DNA of 18,580 nucleotides from the NCBI GenBank assembly GCA_022572825.1, contig JACZVE010000009.1, positions 1 to 18,580 of the forward strand, in the 5' to 3' direction. Of the stretch, positions 15,206 through 18,580 are shown piece after piece. Position numbers and translations under genes: made by a program. The DNA is from SAR324 cluster bacterium. Lineage in GTDB: Bacteria > SAR324 > JACQKK01. The notes below the pieces were generated by a model. That model saw only the letters and a list, made by a program, of their open reading frames with translations. It made no database searches and was not told the DNA's origin. Positions within the stretch are counted from its first letter, which is position 1; each line of letters starts with the position of its first letter.

Positions 15206-15223
15206 CCCTAAGCTTGCTTAGGG
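15206..15223. repeat. Second CCCTAAG/CTTAGGG palindrome
   Basis: CCCTAAGC, TT, GCTTAGGG: an 18-base perfect palindrome apart from the two central bases, 100 bases (centre to centre) from the first copy. It lies about 300 bases before the oxidoreductase start. Possible regulator site or mobile repeat arm. Confidence 0.5.
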
Positions 15224-15521
15224 AGGCGATGCGCACACAGTGTGTTTGACTTTACAAGGCGAAACGGTCACACTCCACACAGAATCCGGCAATCCCATTC
15301 GGCGCGTATCTCCACCGACTGCAAGGGCGGTGGACAGTAGCCCATCATTGCTCCTGCCTGCCCTTCACCGTCAGCGGATGCCGCGCCCATTGAAGGCGGG
15401 CTAAGACATTCCAGCGGATCTCCGGTCCGTCGCATGACCATTGCCAAGCGGGAGTGGCGGCGCGCCCGCGTGATCGGTGCCAGCCAGTGAAGGGGCCGCA
15501 GCCTCGATTGTGACCAATCCT

Positions 15522-16703
15522 ATGAACAGCCGATTGCCGCCCCTGAAAATCCGGAACTTCACCCTGCGCTATCCCATCATCCAGGGCGGCATGGGTTTGG
15601 GCGTTTCCTGGGACAATCTGGCCGGCGCGGTGGCCAAGATGGGATGCGGCGGCACGGTGTCTTCGGTCGGCACGGGCTACTGGAACACCAAGGAGGTGCG
15701 CCATATCAATGGGAGACCCCTCAAGCCGGTCAATTTCGCCCACACGGAAAACTTCAAGGCCATCGTGCGCGAGGCCCTCGTAAAATCGGAGGGCAACGGC
15801 GCGGTCGGCGTCAACGTCCTCTGCGCACTCACCGATTACGAGCGCCAGATCAAGGATGCGGTGGAAGCGGGTGCCAAGTATATCATCAGCGGAGCGGGTC
15901 TGCCCTTGCGCTTGCCCGAGTACGTCGGCAATGCGGACATCGCGCTGATTCCGATCGTGTCTTCGCCGCGGGTGGTGAACCTTATTTGCAAGCGCTGGAA
16001 GCGCTCCGGCCGTCTGCCGGATGCCATCGTGTTGGAAGGGCCCAAATCCGGTGGCCACCAGGGCTATACCTATGATCAGTGCTTTCAGCCGGAGTACCAA
16101 CTGGAAAACATGACGCCCCACGTGCTCAAAGCCTGCAAGGCGTGGGGGAACATACCGCTCATTGTCGCCGGTGGTGTCTGGGACATCAAGGACATCGAGA
16201 CCTTTATCGATATGGGCGTCGCGGGTGTGCAGGTGGCCACCCGCTTCATCGGCACCTACGAGTGTGACGCCTCGGATGTCTTCAAGCAGGTGATTCTCAA
16301 CTCCAAGCAGCGCGACATCCGCCTGCTCAAATCGCCCGTGGGCTACCCGGCCCGCGGGATCGTCAACACCCCGCTGGTGCAGCGGGTGCTCACCGGTTTC
16401 CGGCCCAAGATCCCTTGCATCTCCAATTGCGTGACGCCCTGCGACCACGGCAAGGAGTCCAACAGGGTGGGCTACTGCATTGCCGATGCCCTGGGCGATG
16501 CCTGGGGCGGGTTTCTGGAAACCGGCCTGTTCTTTACCGGGAGCAACGGCTACCGCGTCACCAAGCTGCAGTCCGTACGGGAACTGATCGAAAAGCTGGT
16601 CGGTCTGCGGGAAGACACCGACACCTGGGAGGAGGATCCCGCCTCCGATGAGATGATCCTCGGAACGCAGCAGGCCGAGTTGGCTGTTTCCGTCGGCTCA
16701 TGA
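15522..16703 (+). CDS. NPD-family FMN oxidoreductase (nitronate monooxygenase-like)
   Basis: A 393-residue TIM-barrel flavoprotein of the 2-nitropropane dioxygenase/nitronate monooxygenase family, which also includes enoyl-ACP reductase FabK. Opening motif: L15-R-Y-P-I-I-Q-G-G-M-G (FMN site). Others: GVNVL (96-100), ISGAGLP (122-128), EGPKSGGHQG (172-181, with the conserved H179), VAGGVWD (215-221) and GVQVATRF (235-242) for phosphate binding. A C-terminal extension holds C299-x3-C303-x3-C307-x11-C319 and LFFTGSNGYR. The frame is open back to a GTG at 15477. I chose the ATG at 15522 because the barrel strand begins shortly after; neither start has a good ribosome site, and GTG 15510 is also possible. 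moaC begins four bases after the stop. The natural substrate cannot be told. Confidence 0.88.
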   Translation: MNSRLPPLKIRNFTLRYPIIQGGMGLGVSWDNLAGAVAKMGCGGTVSSVGTGYWNTKEVRHINGRPLKPVNFAHTENFKAIVREALVKSEGNGAVGVNVLCALTDYERQIKDAVEAGAKYIISGAGLPLRLPEYVGNADIALIPIVSSPRVVNLICKRWKRSGRLPDAIVLEGPKSGGHQGYTYDQCFQPEYQLENMTPHVLKACKAWGNIPLIVAGGVWDIKDIETFIDMGVAGVQVATRFIGTYECDASDVFKQVILNSKQRDIRLLKSPVGYPARGIVNTPLVQRVLTGFRPKIPCISNCVTPCDHGKESNRVGYCIADALGDAWGGFLETGLFFTGSNGYRVTKLQSVRELIEKLVGLREDTDTWEEDPASDEMILGTQQAELAVSVGS

Positions 16704-16707
16704 GGTC

Positions 16708-17199
16708 ATGAGCAAGGCCCTCAGCCATTTTCACCCCGCGACCGGACGCGCCCGCATGGTGGATGTGGGCGGAAAACCCGTTACCGACCGCACCGCCCGC
16801 GCAAGCGCGGTGATCAGAATCAGTGCCGAACTGGCGGCTGTCCTAAAGGACGGCACGCTGGAAAAGGGCGATGCCTTCACCGTCGCCAAGACCGCGGGCA
16901 TTCTCGCCGCAAAGCAGACCGGCACGCTCATTCCCATGTGCCATCCCCTGCCCTTGAATGTCGTGGATTTGGAGCTCTCCCTCGATGAGGAGACGCTGGC
17001 GGTGCACGTGGAGGCCGTCGCCAAGACGGCGGCCAGAACGGGGGTGGAAATGGAAGCGCTGACGGCGGTTACGGTTGCGGCGCTGGCCTTCTACGACATG
17101 TGCAAATCCGTGGACAAAGGCATGGTGATCGATCGCGTTCACCTGGTCGAAAAAACCGGCGGCAAGAGCGGCAGCTACCACAACCCCAATCCCCGCTAA
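16708..17199 (+). CDS. moaC: Cyclic pyranopterin monophosphate synthase (molybdenum cofactor synthesis)
   Basis: Converts the cyclic GTP-derived intermediate made by MoaA into cyclic pyranopterin monophosphate, the first committed precursor of molybdopterin. The 163 residues match the family (E. coli 161). Visible motifs: MVDVGGKPVTDRTARA (17-32), AKTAGILAAKQT (60-71), P-M-C-H79-P-L-P-L, TGVEMEALTAVTVAALAFYD (111-130) and the catalytic D130-M-C-K133-S-V-D-K (Asp128 and Lys131 in E. coli). Starts four bases after the oxidoreductase stop with a very close GAGG, so it is probably translationally coupled to it. Other moa genes are not in the window. Confidence 0.96.
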   Translation: MSKALSHFHPATGRARMVDVGGKPVTDRTARASAVIRISAELAAVLKDGTLEKGDAFTVAKTAGILAAKQTGTLIPMCHPLPLNVVDLELSLDEETLAVHVEAVAKTAARTGVEMEALTAVTVAALAFYDMCKSVDKGMVIDRVHLVEKTGGKSGSYHNPNPR

Positions 17200-17507
17200 G
17201 CTCGATTCCGGCGCATGACCGGGCCGGGGGCACGTGCCTCCCCAGCCTGAGCGTGCGTTAAACCACCATAACTGTAGCGTCGCAGGCGCTAGGCGGTGCG
17301 AGGGATCGCTTCGCCCGGAGGCGGTAAGACTCTGATTTTGCTTGACGAATAGTTATCCCGCGGACAACAACACATGCAGGGGAGGCGTTGCAGGGCAGGC
17401 ATCGCCTGGGCGGCGCAAGCGCTGCGCCCGGGGTCCATGGCGTGGGCGGCACCGTGGAGGTCATTGTCGTCGCGTGCGGAGCATACCCCGGGCAGCAGAG
17501 AGACCAC
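17200..17507. other. Gap after moaC, no gene seen
   Basis: 308 bases. The frame of the downstream gene is open from 17388, but residues before the ATG at 17508 are G/A/V-rich and look non-coding. GGCACGTGCC (17229-17238) is a perfect palindrome 30 bases after moaC. TTGACG at 17342 resembles a -35 box without a matching -10. Nothing else is recognisable. Confidence 0.4.
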
Positions 17508-18218
17508 ATGGCCGGAGGAATCATCACAGCGGATCAGTTTCCCAGCGGCACCAGCCGGTACACCCTTGCCATGGCCAAATGCCTGGGGAGCGGTCTTGCC
17601 TCCGTCGCAGCGACGCCCAGCCGCACGATCGTCCAGACGCTGATCAACCTGGTGCAGGGCCGCATGTTGGAATACCTGGCGGATCGCATCTGCCGCGGAT
17701 ACGACATCCAGGACCGACAGGCGCGGCAACGCGTCGTTAGCGCGCTGCTCGGCATCTTCAGTGACGAGTTCTTCGCGCTGTTCCGCTCCAGAATCGAGTT
17801 CCGGCCCAATCTCGTGGTTCAGATTGCCCGGCGCATTATCCGCAAGGAGGCGCATGCGGAGCAGCGCCTGCCCGGCTCGCCCGTCAGGCAGCCGGCCGAT
17901 CGTCTGTATCCGGCTATCTTCCGCAAGTACTTCGAGTACCGCAATCTGGGCATTTTGCTGGAAATGGTGGAATCCGATGCGGAGATACAGAAAATAATCC
18001 TCGGCACGCTGCTGGAAAAGCAGCTCACGGAGCCGGACATTTACCGCCAGATCATGCAAATACTCGCCGAAGACGACGAGGGCATTGCCTCGAATCTGTT
18101 CATGGGCTACATCACGGACAATGACTTGGGCACGTTGGTGAACAAGGTGCAGTCGGGGGCCTGGAAATCCGAAATGCAGGCGCTCAAGCGGCGCCTTGCG
18201 CACCTGCGAGGAGAATGA
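17508..18218 (+). CDS. Hypothetical helical protein, unrecognised
   Basis: A 236-residue cytoplasmic protein I cannot assign. No signal peptide or membrane segment is seen. It is largely predicted helical and charged, with R/E/Q-rich segments. Residues 37-62 (TPSRTIVQTLINLVQGRMLE), 72-116 (a basic helix ending ARRIIRKE), 133-175 (YPAIFRKYFEYRNLGILLEM then LGTLLEKQL) and 196-236 (a final basic helix, KSEMQALKRRLAHLRGE) stand out. The single Cys pair (C25, C62) is not a metal motif. The frame is open upstream to 17388; I chose ATG 17508, whose ribosome site is weak. The DUF2203 gene follows 87-93 bases downstream on the same strand, so the two may be co-transcribed. Codon use is like its neighbours, which supports it being real. 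Confidence 0.75.
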   Translation: MAGGIITADQFPSGTSRYTLAMAKCLGSGLASVAATPSRTIVQTLINLVQGRMLEYLADRICRGYDIQDRQARQRVVSALLGIFSDEFFALFRSRIEFRPNLVVQIARRIIRKEAHAEQRLPGSPVRQPADRLYPAIFRKYFEYRNLGILLEMVESDAEIQKIILGTLLEKQLTEPDIYRQIMQILAEDDEGIASNLFMGYITDNDLGTLVNKVQSGAWKSEMQALKRRLAHLRGE

Positions 18219-18311
18219 GCGTCTCTCCCCCAGGTGCCGTGGGTGCGGACGACGTTGCCGGCCATGGGCCAAGGCAACGCATCGTGCCGCGGGCGAGAGA
18301 GGGCGATGGCC

Positions 18312-18580
18312 ATGGAAAGCAAGATTTTCACCTACGAGGAAGCGAGCAGCCTGCTGGAGGACGTGCGGGAAATCACCGCCGCGGCGCATAGCCGGCTGCA
18401 GGAGTTGCGCGCGCAGATTGAAGGCGCGCCCGCCGGCTCACCGCGAAGCCGCAAGCTGACCGAATGGATCAACACCGTGATTCATCAATGGGCCGAGGAG
18501 ATCATGGCCCTGGGCGCACTGCCGAAAGGGTTGTGGACTGTCGATTTCGACTCTGGAGAGGGCTATTACTACTGCTGGAC
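18312..18580 (+). CDS. DUF2203 family protein, 5' part (cut by window end)
   Basis: The frame runs off the window after about 89 residues with no stop. It begins MESKIFTYEEASSLLEDVRE, then a long helix up to A-E-E-I-M-A-L-G-A-L-P, and T-V-D-F-D-S-G-E-G-Y-Y-Y-C-W at the edge. This is the layout of DUF2203 proteins: an F-T-x-E-E-A-N-x-L-L-like start, helical hairpin, a G-x-x-L-K-x-x-x-x-G-L-V-D-F segment and then a (V/Y)-x-L-C-W strand. These are small proteins of about 120-150 residues, with unknown function. AGAGGG lies eight bases before the ATG at 18312; the in-frame ATG at 18306 is an alternative. Usually about 30-60 more residues follow, including a W-H-x-x-x-x-G-F-x-G-R motif, outside this window. 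Confidence 0.8.
   Translation, partial: MESKIFTYEEASSLLEDVREITAAAHSRLQELRAQIEGAPAGSPRSRKLTEWINTVIHQWAEEIMALGALPKGLWTVDFDSGEGYYYCW

Larger units (their letters stand above)
15089..15521. other. Gap upstream of the oxidoreductase with palindromes
   Basis: 433 bases with no credible gene. It holds two related palindromes (15105-15123 and 15206-15223), an extra TTAGGGCG half-site at 15127-15134, a CACACAGTGTG palindrome (15234-15244) and a 7-bp hairpin TCCACCG/CGGTGGA (15311-15317, 15328-15334). It probably contains the terminator of the upstream genes and the promoter of the oxidoreductase-moaC genes; no clear -35/-10 pair could be named. Confidence 0.5.

Noticed and set aside
15345..15480. Minus-strand reading near 15345-15430 (ending WARHPLTVKG) as possible transposase remnant
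   Set aside because: No catalytic motif or terminal repeats, and the frame continues as a shadow over the oxidoreductase gene.
17289..18389. 366-codon minus-strand frame opposite the unrecognised protein and DUF2203
   Set aside because: It overlaps the DUF2203 start, which is well supported on the plus strand, and its product has shadow-like composition.

Overview
The window is GC-rich (clearly above 60% by eye) bacterial chromosome with short intergenic gaps and ordinary ATG/GTG starts. UgpB/UgpA/UgpE, GlpD and MoaC all look proteobacterial. Together with an outer-membrane-type beta-barrel protein, this points to a Gram-negative Pseudomonadota, most likely a gamma- or betaproteobacterium. 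No rRNA, tRNA, CRISPR array, intact insertion sequence or phage gene is visible.

Left part (1-7.1 kb): a probable outer-membrane protein on the minus strand (72-1049) is followed by about 1 kb (1050-2091) without a convincing gene. Next, on the plus strand, come glpD (FAD-dependent glycerol-3-phosphate dehydrogenase) and ugpB-ugpA-ugpE, the binding protein and two permeases of a glycerol-3-phosphate ABC importer. Import by Ugp and oxidation of G3P to DHAP by GlpD form one route. The ATPase ugpC, which normally completes the operon, is absent.

Middle (7.1-12.5 kb): a repeat-rich gap, then pgeF (YfiH/laccase-domain protein) on the minus strand. A gap follows that holds a short remnant of a histidine-kinase ATPase domain. 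Then come a plus-strand cation/Ca2+ exchanger that resembles animal K+-dependent NCKX proteins, and a minus-strand pair encoding a four-repeat DUF898/YjgN membrane protein and a membrane-anchored M48 metalloprotease.

Right part (12.5-18.6 kb): a divergent YchF-type P-loop protein on the minus strand faces a plus-strand run. That run encodes a cyclophilin-like protein, an enoyl-CoA hydratase/isomerase-family protein, an NPD-family flavin oxidoreductase, MoaC (molybdopterin synthesis), an unrecognised helical 236-residue protein, and the start of a DUF2203 gene cut by the window end. The oxidoreductase is preceded by a 430-bp gap with two related palindromes.

No obvious new multi-gene defence or mobile system is visible. 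The best leads are the NCKX-like exchanger, the divergent YchF paralogue, the ugp operon lacking its ATPase, the unrecognised protein beside DUF2203, and the paired palindromes upstream of the oxidoreductase. All family assignments are by reading translated sequence, without database searches.
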